Notes: a model not told the origin generated them from the letters alone. 64,000 nucleotides of DNA from Nocardioidaceae bacterium (GCA_018672315.1 CP076053.1:3335827-3399826); one strand, 5' to 3'; counted from the stretch's first letter, positions 56,165-64,000 are shown. Made by a program: numbers and translations.

Positions 56165-57204
56165 AGCACCACCCGCAGCTCGCGGGCCAGCAGCGGGCCG
56201 ACGTGCAGTGACCAGGTGCGGGTCACGTGGGAGAAGTCGCGGTTGACGAAGTGGCCGGCAGCCACGACCGGGCAGCGGCGCTTCACGCAGAGCAGGCGGT
56301 TCGGGTCGTAGAACGAGGCGCCGACGGCGAGTACGGCGCGGCGGTCACGGGCGTTCATCGCCCGGGTGCGCTTGTCCAGACGCTGCACGCAGGGCTTCAG
56401 GCGCATGTCGTTGGCCTCGAGGCAGACCGTGGGTCGCGTGCGCGGCACGCGCGCCACCGTGTCGCCGAGGATGGTGACCTCGTCGGCGACCGCACCGAGA
56501 CGGCGTCCCAGCTTGCGGGTGCCGGCAGCGAACGCCTTGTCGTAGCGGGGCGTGTCCTCGCGGATCAGACGACCGTTGCGACCCTCGATGTTGACGTAGT
56601 GGTGGCCGGCGACGACGACGGCGTCGGGGCCCAGCTCCGCGATGCGGTCGAGCGCCCACTCCCGCCACGCGGCGCACTCTGGCCACGCCTTGCCGTCGAC
56701 CTGCGTCTTGCGCACGATCGGGGAGCAGCCGAACTTGAAGAACCCCACGAGTCGGGTGCCGCCCGCCGCGGCGGCTGCGTCGAGCCCGGGCACCCACATG
56801 GTCGCGTGGGAGGAGCCCAGGAGCACCACCGTGCGTTCGCCGGCGGGGTCACCGAAGGTGCAGATCTCGTGCCTGACCTCCCGCTTGTCCGCGCCGCAGC
56901 TGTCGGGGAAGCCCCACCCGTCCTCACCGAGCCGGCTGAACTGCGGGGTGGTGCGGGCAGGCGCACGGCGACCGGCGTCCGCCGCAGCCAGACCCCGGCG
57001 CAGCTGCCTGGACAGCGACGTACGGTCGTCGACGGCTGCCGACGCCGCGACGGTCGCCGTCGACGGGGCCACCGAGGCGGCCACCTGGGACGGCGGGGTG
57101 GCGGTGGCCGGGGCCGCCGCGAGCGCGAGCGACGCCGTCAGCGCCGTGAGGAGAGGGAGGAAGGCAGAGGGCACGGCGGACTCCGGGTGGGTCTGGTCGA
57201 TCAC
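56161..57204 (-). CDS. Stand-alone SGNH domain protein 2, exported
   Basis: A 347-residue protein with an N-terminal signal or anchor (about 12-35) and an Ala/Thr/Ser/Val-rich spacer to residue 60. The SGNH domain has L-L-G-S-S132-H-A-T-M-W, F-F-K-F-G-C-S-P, A-G-H-H-Y-V-N and Asp323/His326 in N-R-D-F-S-H-V-T-R-T-W-S. Close similarity to protein 1 over the whole domain indicates a recent tandem duplication. The GTG at 57204 is 16 nt after a possible -10 (TACCGT), and this is the only junction in the cluster without overlap, so proteins 2 and 1 may form a second transcription unit. The acceptor is unknown. Confidence 0.85.
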   Translation of the reverse strand: MIDQTHPESAVPSAFLPLLTALTASLALAAAPATATPPSQVAASVAPSTATVAASAAVDDRTSLSRQLRRGLAAADAGRRAPARTTPQFSRLGEDGWGFPDSCGADKREVRHEICTFGDPAGERTVVLLGSSHATMWVPGLDAAAAAGGTRLVGFFKFGCSPIVRKTQVDGKAWPECAAWREWALDRIAELGPDAVVVAGHHYVNIEGRNGRLIREDTPRYDKAFAAGTRKLGRRLGAVADEVTILGDTVARVPRTRPTVCLEANDMRLKPCVQRLDKRTRAMNARDRRAVLAVGASFYDPNRLLCVKRRCPVVAAGHFVNRDFSHVTRTWSLHVGPLLARELRVVL

Positions 57205-57220
57205 TGACGCTGCGAGAGGA

Positions 57221-57226
57221 ACGGTA
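57221..57226 (-). promoter_or_regulatory. Possible -10 TACCGT for the SGNH2-SGNH1 pair
   Basis: Minus-strand TACCGT lies 16 nt before the GTG at 57204, in the 87-bp gap after the oafA-type gene. A small CGGCCC-GCA-GGGCCG hairpin (57236-57250) just upstream may end the preceding transcript. Confidence 0.4.
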
Positions 57227-57235
57227 GTCCCGGGA

Positions 57236-57250
57236 CGGCCCGCAGGGCCG
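57236..57250 (-). terminator. Small hairpin after the OafA-type gene
   Basis: CGGCCC, a 3-nt loop and GGGCCG form a 6-bp GC stem, 42 bp downstream of the acyltransferase stop. Too short for certainty. Confidence 0.35.
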
Positions 57251-57291
57251 AGGTCGCGCGACGCGTGACCGAATCGCGTCGTTCGGGCCCT

Positions 57292-59544
57292 TCAGCCTGC
57301 TGATGCCGTCACGTCGTCGGACGAGCTCCCGGTCGTGTCGCCGCGTCCGATGTCGAGGTCCAGCCGCTCCCACAGGGCGGGCGCGGCGTACTCCGCCCAC
57401 GAGGCGCTCACGTGCTGCACGTCGCGGTAGACGCTGAGGTCGGCCGCCACGAGCGGGCACCGACCGTCCACGCACAACATGTCGGTCAGGGGCACCAGCT
57501 CGGCGCCGGTGCCTTCGAGAGCCTCCTGCGCCAGCTGGTCCATGGCGGTGACGGTGCGGCTGATCGGGAACGTGCAGTCGCCGATGGTGGCGTCGCGCCG
57601 GGAGAGGCAGTCGGCCGGACTCTGGTCGAGGAAGTTGAGGTCGCCGAGCAGACGTACCTCCTCGGTCACGGGGGCCAGTGCCTCAGCGGTGCGGCGTACG
57701 CCGTCGCTCCAGGCCGCGTCGCGGGCCGGCCCCTCGATGACGCTGCCGCCGGCGTCGAGCGCCTGGAAGTGGGTGTGCGTACCGAGGATCACAGCGGCCG
57801 GCTGGAGCTTCTCGATCTGGTCGAGCGACCAGTCGCGCCACTGGTCGCACTCGGTGTAGGACCGGTCGACGTCCACCCGGAGGATCTCGATGTCGATCGG
57901 GGTGCAGCCGAACTTGATGAGTGGCACCACGCGTACGCCGGCCTGGCTGGCGACCCGGTCGACACCCGGTGACCACATGTTCAGGTGGGAGTCGCCCATC
58001 AGCACGACGGTGGTCGCGGCGTCACGGTCGCCCGCGGGACAGATGTCGTGGCTGGTCTCGTCGGGCTCGGCGGTGCAGCGCTCGTCGAACTGCACACGGT
58101 CCTCGTTGAGCTCCAGCAGGTCCTGACCCAGCGGGAAGGGGATCGGCGCCTGCTGGGCGGCGTCGGAGGTGACCACGTCGAGCGCAGCCGTCAGGAGTGC
58201 GCCTGCGTCGGGCGCGTCCGCGCCGGCGACACCGTCGCCGGCAGACGGCGCCGCGGGCGCGCCCAGGGCCACGGTCGAGGCGCCGTTCGACTGCTGCGCC
58301 GCGACGTACCAGGTCGAGCCCTGCACCGCGAGCACCGAGATCGCGAGGGCTGCGGGCCACAGCACCAGCGAGCGGCGCTGACCTCGCAGGTCGAGCTCCT
58401 CCACGCCGTGGCGCCAGGGGTTCTCGATCAGGTAGTAGCTGATGGCGCCGACCGGGACCGCCAGCACCATCAGGCCCGTGGCCTCCCACACGGTGAGGTC
58501 GCGCCCGAGGTACGACGCGGTCACGATGAGCAGGGGCCAGTGCCACAGGTAGAGCGAGTAGGAGATGTCGCCGATCCAGCGCACCGGGGCGATCTCGATG
58601 AGACGGCTGGCGTACGTCGGACCGGGCATCGGGCGGAAGGACCCGTCGGGGTTGCGGGGGTGCGGCAGGCCGGCCGCGAGCATCGCCGCCGTGCCGAGCA
58701 CCGGCAGCAGGGCCCACGCTCCCGGCCACGGCGTGGTCGGGTCGACCGAGGCCAGGCCGATGACGATCGCGATCATGCCGCCGGCGGCGAGCACCTCGCG
58801 GCGGCGCGTGGTCAGCCACGCCGACAGGGGAGCGGCCACGCAGGCCAGCAGGGCTCCGACGCCGATCTCCCAGGCGCGGGCGAGGGTCGAGAAGTACGCC
58901 GTGCTGGGTGAGGTGCTCGTGGCGTACAGGGACCACGCGAAGCAGGCCACCACGGCGATGGCGGCCACGATGCCGACCGTGCCCGCGGTCGTGCGGCGCC
59001 CGCGTCGTGCGGCGACCCAGGCGAGGCCGAGCACCAGCACCGGCCAGACGATGTAGAACTGCTCCTCGACCGCGAGGGACCAGAAGTGCTGGAACGCCGA
59101 GGGGGACAGGTCGGCGGCGAAGTAGTCTACGCCCTGCAGGGCGTAGTGGATGTTGGCGGCGAAGAACGCCGCCCACAAGGCGTCGCGCCCGATCCGGTCG
59201 GCCTCCACGAAGGGGAGGATCAGCGCCGCGACAGCCACGGTGACCACCAGCAGCACCGTCGCGGCCGGCAGGATGCGGCGGGCGCGGCGGGCGTAGAAGC
59301 CGCCGATCGACACGGTGCCCGTCTTGCGCACCTCGCGCACCAGGAGCCCGGTGATGAGGAAGCCGGAGACCACGAAGAAGACGTCGACGCCGAGGAACCC
59401 GCCGCCGAAGCCGGGGACGCCGGCGTGGGCGAGGAGCACGAGCAGCACGGCGAAGCCGCGCAGGCCCTGGATGTCGCGGCGCGAGGCCTTCTCGCCCACG
59501 GGCAGGGTGCCGAAGCGCTGCCAGAAGCTGGCCGGGGCGCTCAC
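57292..59544 (-). CDS. OafA-type membrane acyltransferase-3 with C-terminal SGNH domain
   Basis: A 750-residue two-domain O-acyltransferase. The membrane AT3 domain (about 15-370, ten or so helices) has G-L-R-G-F-A-V, the active-site histidine in L-L-A-H-A-G, and G-V-D-V-F-F-V-V-S-G-F. A linking helix near 385 leads to the SGNH domain with Ser519 (M-G-D-S-H-L-N-M-W) and Asp708/His711 (Y-R-D-V-Q-H-V-S). In OafA/OatA relatives AT3 moves an acyl group across the membrane and SGNH transfers it to a glycan. The GTG at 59544 overlaps the upstream SGNH stop (GTGA) and follows GGAGGA. It is the only member of the cluster with an acyl-export domain. Confidence 0.93.
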   Translation of the reverse strand: MSAPASFWQRFGTLPVGEKASRRDIQGLRGFAVLLVLLAHAGVPGFGGGFLGVDVFFVVSGFLITGLLVREVRKTGTVSIGGFYARRARRILPAATVLLVVTVAVAALILPFVEADRIGRDALWAAFFAANIHYALQGVDYFAADLSPSAFQHFWSLAVEEQFYIVWPVLVLGLAWVAARRGRRTTAGTVGIVAAIAVVACFAWSLYATSTSPSTAYFSTLARAWEIGVGALLACVAAPLSAWLTTRRREVLAAGGMIAIVIGLASVDPTTPWPGAWALLPVLGTAAMLAAGLPHPRNPDGSFRPMPGPTYASRLIEIAPVRWIGDISYSLYLWHWPLLIVTASYLGRDLTVWEATGLMVLAVPVGAISYYLIENPWRHGVEELDLRGQRRSLVLWPAALAISVLAVQGSTWYVAAQQSNGASTVALGAPAAPSAGDGVAGADAPDAGALLTAALDVVTSDAAQQAPIPFPLGQDLLELNEDRVQFDERCTAEPDETSHDICPAGDRDAATTVVLMGDSHLNMWSPGVDRVASQAGVRVVPLIKFGCTPIDIEILRVDVDRSYTECDQWRDWSLDQIEKLQPAAVILGTHTHFQALDAGGSVIEGPARDAAWSDGVRRTAEALAPVTEEVRLLGDLNFLDQSPADCLSRRDATIGDCTFPISRTVTAMDQLAQEALEGTGAELVPLTDMLCVDGRCPLVAADLSVYRDVQHVSASWAEYAAPALWERLDLDIGRGDTTGSSSDDVTASAG

Positions 59545-60650
59545 GACAGCAGTCCTCCCGGCTCCCGGGGTGCGATGCCGATCTGCGGCGCCAGCAGCGG
59601 GCCGACGTGCTTGGACCAGGTGCGCGAGACGTGGAAGAAGTCGAAGTACATGTAGGTCAGGTTCGCGAGGATCGGGCAGCGCCCGCGCAGGCAGATGAGG
59701 TCGTTCGGGTCGTGGAAGTCCACGGGCGGGTCGAAGAGACGGGACGGCGCCTGCGCGACGGCGGTCGCGAGGATCTCGTTGTGGTGACGGGTGTCCGCGG
59801 TGACGGGGGACTCGCAGCGGCGCATCGAGGCGCGCTTGCGCTTCAGGCACTTCACCGGGTCCTCCTTCAGGTAGTTGATGTCACCGAGCACGACGACGCG
59901 GCCCGCTGAGTCCTGGAGACGCTCGATCGTCTCCGAGACACCGTCGAGGAACGCCTGGTCGCGCTCGTCCTCGGGCATCGGTGTCGTCTCGCCGTCCCGG
60001 CTCATGGTGAAGTTGCGGTGGCCCGAGGTCACCACGACGTCGGGGCGGATCTGCTCGATCTGCTCGTGGGCCCACTCCCGCCAGGTGAAGCACTCCTCCC
60101 AGGGACCCAGGTCGAAGCGCCACATCCGCAGCTCGTACGGCGGGCAGCCGAACTTGATGATCGGCAGGAGCCTGATGCCCGCCTCGCGGGCGGGACGCTG
60201 GATGCCCCGGATCCACATGTTGAGGTGGGAGTCGCCGAGCAGCACGACCGTGCGGTCGCCGTCGAGGTCCCCGAGCGCGCAGATGTCGGCCGTGGTCTCA
60301 CCGGGATCCGCCGTGCAGCGCGCGGGGCCGTTCCACTTGTTCTGCCGCAGCTTCTGCAGCCTCGGCTGCGTCCGGGGCGGGATACCCCGGCCGCGATCGG
60401 CGCGACGGAGGCTCGTACGCAGCTCGCGACGCAGCTGGGCCATGTCGGCGGCCGGCCCCCGGGTGCGCGCGACGAGCCGGAGATCGGCGCCGCTCGCGAC
60501 GCGGCTCGCCGCGTCGCTGGTGCCGCCGTCGGCCGACGTCGAGGTCGAGGAGGTGCCCAGCAGGGGGAGGAGACCGGCGACAAGCACCAGCAGGAGGGCT
60601 CGGATCACGGCCAGGAGCGTACGCCGCCGCGCGTCGTGCGTCCTGCTCAT
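59541..60650 (-). CDS. Stand-alone SGNH domain protein 4, exported
   Basis: A 369-residue protein. A basic start (M-S-R-T-H-D-A-R-R-R) and one hydrophobic helix (about 12-33) predict export or N-terminal anchoring. The SGNH domain keeps L-L-G-D-S141-H-L-N-M-W, I-I-K-F-G-C-P-P, T-S-G-H-R-N-F, V-V-L-G-D-I and Asp337/His340 in F-D-F-F-H-V-S-R-T-W-S. It and the OafA-type neighbour alone carry G-D-S-H; the other four have G-S-S-H. Its stop overlaps the oafA-type start, and its own ATG overlaps the stop of SGNH protein 5. The function is inferred as acyl transfer or de-acylation outside the membrane. Confidence 0.85.
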   Translation of the reverse strand: MSRTHDARRRTLLAVIRALLLVLVAGLLPLLGTSSTSTSADGGTSDAASRVASGADLRLVARTRGPAADMAQLRRELRTSLRRADRGRGIPPRTQPRLQKLRQNKWNGPARCTADPGETTADICALGDLDGDRTVVLLGDSHLNMWIRGIQRPAREAGIRLLPIIKFGCPPYELRMWRFDLGPWEECFTWREWAHEQIEQIRPDVVVTSGHRNFTMSRDGETTPMPEDERDQAFLDGVSETIERLQDSAGRVVVLGDINYLKEDPVKCLKRKRASMRRCESPVTADTRHHNEILATAVAQAPSRLFDPPVDFHDPNDLICLRGRCPILANLTYMYFDFFHVSRTWSKHVGPLLAPQIGIAPREPGGLLS

Positions 60651-61684
60651 CGGACACCCACCCGGGTCGCCATGAGGGAGCCCACCCGCTGGGACCAGAC
60701 CCGCGAGACGTGCGAGGCGTCGCGGTAGACGTAGCGACCGGCGGCAGCGACCGGGCAGCGGCCCTGAACGCAGATCAGGTGGTTGGTGTCGAAGAAGTCC
60801 GCACCCTCCGCGCGCACCGCGTCGCCGGTCGCCCGCACCAGGGCGCGGTGCGCCGGGTCCTCGGGCGACTCGCACCGGCGGTAGGACCGCTTCGTGCGCT
60901 GCAGGCAACGCTGCGGATCCCGGGTGCGGGGTGTCACGTCGCCGAGCACGACGACGTCGTCGGTGTGGGGGAGCACCCGGGAGACCAGGCGGGCCGCGCC
61001 CGCGGTCACCTCCTGCGTCCACGCCCGGCCCTCGAGGAGGGACCCGTCGTCGCCGAGCACGTCGAACGCGGAGTGCGACCCGACGATGACGGTGTCGGGA
61101 GCGATGCGCGCGATGGTGTCGACGGCCCACTCGCGGAAGTCCGAGCACGCCTGCCACTCGGTGCCGTCGCGGGTGCTGCGCAGGTCGTAGGGCGTGCAGC
61201 CGTACTTGAACAGGCCGACGACGCGCGTGCCGCGCCGCTCGGCCGCGGCGGTGAGCCCTGCCATCCACATCGTCATGTGCGAGCTGCCGAGCGCTACGAC
61301 GGTGCGGTCTCCGGCGACGTCGCCGAAGGTGCAGATGCCGTGGCGCGAGGTCGTCCCCGAGCTCGCGCAGATGCCGGGTCCGTCCCACAGGTTCCTGCGG
61401 ATCCGGTCGACCGCGGGTCGGTGGCGCGCGGAGACGCGCCGGCCCTCGTCGGCCCGCGTCAGCGACTGGCGGAGCTGCGCGACGAGCCTGTCGGTCGCGG
61501 GCCGCACGAGCGCCTCGCGCTCGGCCACGCTCGGGAGCGGACGGTCCTGCGTGGCAGCGGCGGCGGGTGTCGCTGTCGGGACGGCCGCGGCGGTGGAGGC
61601 GGTGGAGGCGGCGCCGAGGGCCGTGGCAGCGGTGAGCAGGACCGTCGTCACGAGAGCTCGAGCACCGCCGCGTCCGGACCTCAC
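60647..61684 (-). CDS. Stand-alone SGNH domain protein 5, exported
   Basis: A 345-residue protein with an N-terminal signal/anchor (about 9-35) and Ala/Thr-rich spacer. The SGNH domain shows A-L-G-S-S135-H-M-T-M-W, L-F-K-Y-G-C-T-P-Y, V-G-S-H-S-A-F, V-V-L-G-D-V and Asp322/His325 in Y-R-D-A-S-H-V-S-R-V-W-S. The cysteine pattern (I-C-T-F-G-D, C-L-Q-R, C-E-S, C-V-Q-G-R-C-P) is common to the cluster. Both ends overlap their neighbours by 4 nt. Which polymer it modifies is unknown. Confidence 0.85.
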   Translation of the reverse strand: MRSGRGGARALVTTVLLTAATALGAASTASTAAAVPTATPAAAATQDRPLPSVAEREALVRPATDRLVAQLRQSLTRADEGRRVSARHRPAVDRIRRNLWDGPGICASSGTTSRHGICTFGDVAGDRTVVALGSSHMTMWMAGLTAAAERRGTRVVGLFKYGCTPYDLRSTRDGTEWQACSDFREWAVDTIARIAPDTVIVGSHSAFDVLGDDGSLLEGRAWTQEVTAGAARLVSRVLPHTDDVVVLGDVTPRTRDPQRCLQRTKRSYRRCESPEDPAHRALVRATGDAVRAEGADFFDTNHLICVQGRCPVAAAGRYVYRDASHVSRVWSQRVGSLMATRVGVR

Positions 61685-62904
61685 CGCATCAGTCCGACAC
61701 GCTCGGCGAGCGCGGCACCCACGTGACGCGCGTACGTGGCGGAGACGTGACCGAGCCGGTCACGGAAGACGAAGCGTCCACCTGAGGCGACGGGGCAGCG
61801 GGCGTCGAGGCACACGAGCTCGCCCGGGTCGTAGTAGTCGCCTCCGGCTCCCTCGGCCGCCTCACGCGTCAGGTCGTTGAGGTGCACGGTGTCCAGTGTG
61901 ATGCGCTGCTCGCACCGCCCGTAGTTGCCGCGCCGCGACTCCGCGCAGCGTCCCGGGTCGAGGGTGCGGCGCGTGGTGTCACCGACCACCGTGACCCGGC
62001 CGCCCGCGTCCGTCACCGGCGCCAGCCTGGTGACGAGTCCGCTGACGCCCCCGCGCCAGGCGTCGTCGAAGGAGGACCCGGTCAGTGCCGATCCGCTCGG
62101 TGAGGAGATGTCGACCCAGGCGTGCGAGCCGGCGATGACGAGCTCGGGCCGTTGCGCGACGGCGTCGTCGATCGCCCAGTCGCGCCACTGCATGCACTCC
62201 GTCCACGGGACGTAGCCGCGCCGCATCGTGAACGTGTACGGCGCGCAGCCGTACTTGACGTAGACGAGGAGGCGTACGCCGGCACGCTCGGCCTGGTCGC
62301 GGAGGCCCGGGAGCCACATCATCACGTGGGAGGAACCGATGAGCACCGCGGTGCGGTCGCTCGCCCGGTCACCGACGGCACACACCTGGTGGCGCGACTC
62401 CCCGGGCTCGGCGGTGCACCGGGCCGGGAGGGGACGGGCGTCGTCCCGCAGAACCGAGCCCTGCTCGGCGAGCCCGCGGGGGAGACGCTCGCGCCGGTCG
62501 GCCCGTTGCAGGGCGTCGCGCAGGTCGCCCTCGATGGCGCTGACGGGGCTCGGCGTCTCGGCCGGGGCGACCGCGGAGGTCGTACCGACGCCCACCTGCG
62601 GCGTGCCGAGCGCACCACCGGCTCCGGCGGGCACCGAGCGCGGGCCGGCCGCGCGGGAGGCCCGCTCGGTCGTCAGGGGCGTGACCAGCCCCGCGTACGT
62701 CGCGTCGAAGCGCCCCACGGCGACCGTGGTGACCGCCGTGCTGACGGCGGAGTCGACGGCCGGCGCGATGCCGGTGGAGGGTTCGGACCTGGCGGTGGAC
62801 CAGCCGATCATCGCCGCGACCAGACCGAGGGCGCCGACGACCGCCGCGCCGCGACGCACGTGGCGCCGAGGCGTGGTCTCGTCGGCTCGCGGGCCTGGCG
62901 TCAC
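61681..62904 (-). CDS. Stand-alone SGNH domain protein 6, first gene of the cluster
   Basis: A 407-residue membrane-anchored protein. Cytosolic residues 1-18 are basic, one helix spans about 19-36, and a long Ala/Thr/Val/Pro-rich stalk runs to 120. The SGNH domain has L-I-G-S-S192-H-V-M-M-W, V-K-Y-G-C-A-P-Y, A-G-S-H-A-W-V-D and V-V-G-D-T. The catalytic pair reads F-R-D382-R-L-G-H386-V-S, three residues between Asp and His, where all five paralogues have two, so it may be inactive or differently built. The GTG at 62904 follows GGAGA, with a -10 (TACCGT) further upstream. It overlaps SGNH5 by 4 nt and heads the operon. Confidence 0.83.
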   Translation of the reverse strand: MTPGPRADETTPRRHVRRGAAVVGALGLVAAMIGWSTARSEPSTGIAPAVDSAVSTAVTTVAVGRFDATYAGLVTPLTTERASRAAGPRSVPAGAGGALGTPQVGVGTTSAVAPAETPSPVSAIEGDLRDALQRADRRERLPRGLAEQGSVLRDDARPLPARCTAEPGESRHQVCAVGDRASDRTAVLIGSSHVMMWLPGLRDQAERAGVRLLVYVKYGCAPYTFTMRRGYVPWTECMQWRDWAIDDAVAQRPELVIAGSHAWVDISSPSGSALTGSSFDDAWRGGVSGLVTRLAPVTDAGGRVTVVGDTTRRTLDPGRCAESRRGNYGRCEQRITLDTVHLNDLTREAAEGAGGDYYDPGELVCLDARCPVASGGRFVFRDRLGHVSATYARHVGAALAERVGLMR

Positions 62905-62958
62905 TGGTCGGTCTCCACGTCGGGACGGCCCCGCCGTGGCGGGTCGAGGGCAGGATCC

Positions 62959-62964
62959 ACGGTA
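62959..62964 (-). promoter_or_regulatory. Possible -10 TACCGT for the SGNH operon
   Basis: Minus-strand TACCGT lies 54 nt before the GTG at 62904. The leader would contain GGAGA, 7 nt from the start codon. It is the only plausible promoter in the 145-bp gap after the malic enzyme gene. Confidence 0.4.
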
Positions 62965-63049
62965 GACGATCCGCCGGAGTGCCCGGGGCTGTTTGCGCGA
63001 CCTTGGAGGGGCTTGGGGCGAAATGCCGCAGCAGCCGGTCTCGGGGTGT

Positions 63050-64000
63050 TCAGTCCTTCTCGTCCCCCGCGATGGCCTCGGCGACGCTGGTGACCACCTG
63101 GGAGTCGAAGACGCTCGGGATGATGAAGCTCGCGTTGAGCTCGTCGTCGCCCACCACCCGGGCGATCGCGTCGGCGGCCTTGAGCATCATCTCGACCGTG
63201 ACATCGGTGGCGCGGGCATCGAGAAGGCCTCGGAAGACACCGGGGAAGACGAGCACGTTGTTGATCTGGTTGGGATAGTCCGACCTGCCGCTGGCCACGA
63301 CCGCCGCGTGACGGCCGGCCACCGCCGGATCGATCTCGGGGTCGGGGTTGGCGAGGGCGAAGACAATGGGGTCCGGCGCCATCGTGGGGATCCACTCCTC
63401 CGCGAGGATGTCGGGCGCGCTGACCCCGATGAAGACGTCCGCCCCCTGCAACGCCACGTCGAGCCCGCCGGTGAGGCGGCGCGGGTTCGTGCGTGAGGCG
63501 AGCTCGGCCATGGCCGGTGCCAGGGACGTGTCATCGCGGCTAAGCACGCCCTCCTTGTCGACCACGACGACCTCGCCCACCCCGCCGGCCAGGAGCAGGG
63601 TGACGATGGCCGAGCCGGCGGCTCCGGCGCCCGCGACCACGACGGTGACGTCGCTCAGGTCCTTCTCGACCACCCTCAGCGCGTTCTTCAACGCTGCGGT
63701 GACCACGATCGCCGTGCCGTGCTGGTCGTCGTGGAAGACGGGGATGTCGAGCATCTCCTGCAGGCGACGCTCGACCTCGAAGCATCCCGGCGCCGCGATG
63801 TCCTCGAGATTGATGCCGCCGAAGCCGGGCGCGATCATGGCGACGGCCTGCACGATGTCGTCGGGATCCTGGCTGGCCAGACAGATCGGCCAGGCGTCGA
63901 TGTCCGCGAAGCGCTTGAAGAGCGCGGCCTTGCCCTCCATCACCGGCAGCGCCGCCCCGGGGCCGATGTTGCCGAGACCCAGCACGGCGGATCCGTCCGT
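63050..64000 (-). CDS. NAD-dependent malic enzyme, C-terminal part (5' truncated by window edge)
   Basis: The visible 316 residues belong to malate dehydrogenase (oxaloacetate-decarboxylating), which makes pyruvate, CO2 and NAD(P)H from malate. The frame is open to the window edge; the GTG at 63985 is internal, since T-D-G-S-A precedes V-L-G-L-G-N-I-G-P as in full-length enzymes. Metal-site residues are in N-L-E-D-I-A-A-P and F-H-D-D-Q-H-G-T-A. The NAD fold is G-A-G-A-A-G-S-A, and N-P-D-P-E-I-D and N-Q-I-N-N-V-L-V-F-P-G are diagnostic. The N-terminal catalytic Tyr is outside the window. It is upstream of and separate from the SGNH operon. Confidence 0.92.
   Translation of the reverse strand, partial: TDGSAVLGLGNIGPGAALPVMEGKAALFKRFADIDAWPICLASQDPDDIVQAVAMIAPGFGGINLEDIAAPGCFEVERRLQEMLDIPVFHDDQHGTAIVVTAALKNALRVVEKDLSDVTVVVAGAGAAGSAIVTLLLAGGVGEVVVVDKEGVLSRDDTSLAPAMAELASRTNPRRLTGGLDVALQGADVFIGVSAPDILAEEWIPTMAPDPIVFALANPDPEIDPAVAGRHAAVVASGRSDYPNQINNVLVFPGVFRGLLDARATDVTVEMMLKAADAIARVVGDDELNASFIIPSVFDSQVVTSVAEAIAGDEKD

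Overview
The window is chromosomal DNA of a very GC-rich actinobacterium, most like a member of the Propionibacteriales (Nocardioides/Aeromicrobium type). The evidence is gene content: a complete Pup-proteasome locus, the mycothiol enzyme MshC, RbpA, PafB/PafC, adjacent Lnt and Ppm1 genes, DUF3090, a DUF222-HNH protein and HelY. Reading frames are dense and 4-nt ATGA/GTGA overlaps are common. At many genes a TANNNT hexamer lies 6-8 nt before the start codon, which indicates leaderless mRNAs. I see no IS element, prophage, CRISPR array or plasmid gene. The window cuts a sulfatase at the left edge and a malic enzyme at the right edge.

Layout. 1-4.5 kb: partial sulfatase, a secreted clan-A glycoside hydrolase with a PTPE linker, a DUF222-HNH gene behind a perfect mycobacterial-type SOS box, and tRNA-Leu(GAG). 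4.5-23 kb is mostly housekeeping: M20 peptidase, ArfB-like release factor, DUF5703, aldo/keto reductase, UppP, SSS symporter with UspA, CorA, then a conserved block (histidine phosphatase, DUF3090, SCO1664-type protein, mshC, PAC2 protein, metH, HAD phosphatase, site-2 protease, trmI).

23-38.2 kb is the Pup-proteasome/Tat locus: arc, a 22-residue membrane micropeptide, dop, pup, prcB, prcA, a NUDIX gene, pafA, an FKBP lipoprotein, pafB, pafC, tatA, tatC, a small unknown gene and helY. Strong hairpins followed by new -10 elements split it into arc+micropeptide, dop, pup-prcBA-NUDIX and pafA onward. Dop readies Pup, PafA attaches it to targets, Arc unfolds them into the PrcBA chamber, and PafBC is the DNA-damage activator.

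38.2-55 kb: an NAD(P)-binding protein, a 5'-3' exonuclease, a secreted ExeM-type nuclease, an amidohydrolase, lnt-ppm1-fxsA, rbpA behind a SigR/SigH-like promoter, an operon of an HTH-MurA-like protein, a glycerophosphodiesterase and an MFS protein, then a PhoD-like phosphatase and a DUF3072 protein.

55.1-62.9 kb holds the most unusual feature: six consecutive minus-strand genes that all carry the SGNH domain found at the C-terminus of OafA-type acyltransferases. Five encode stand-alone exported SGNH proteins. The sixth, in the middle, encodes the full membrane acyltransferase-3 plus SGNH protein. All but one junction are 4-nt overlaps. I infer an envelope-glycan acylation system in which one membrane acyl exporter serves several extracytoplasmic SGNH transferases or esterases.
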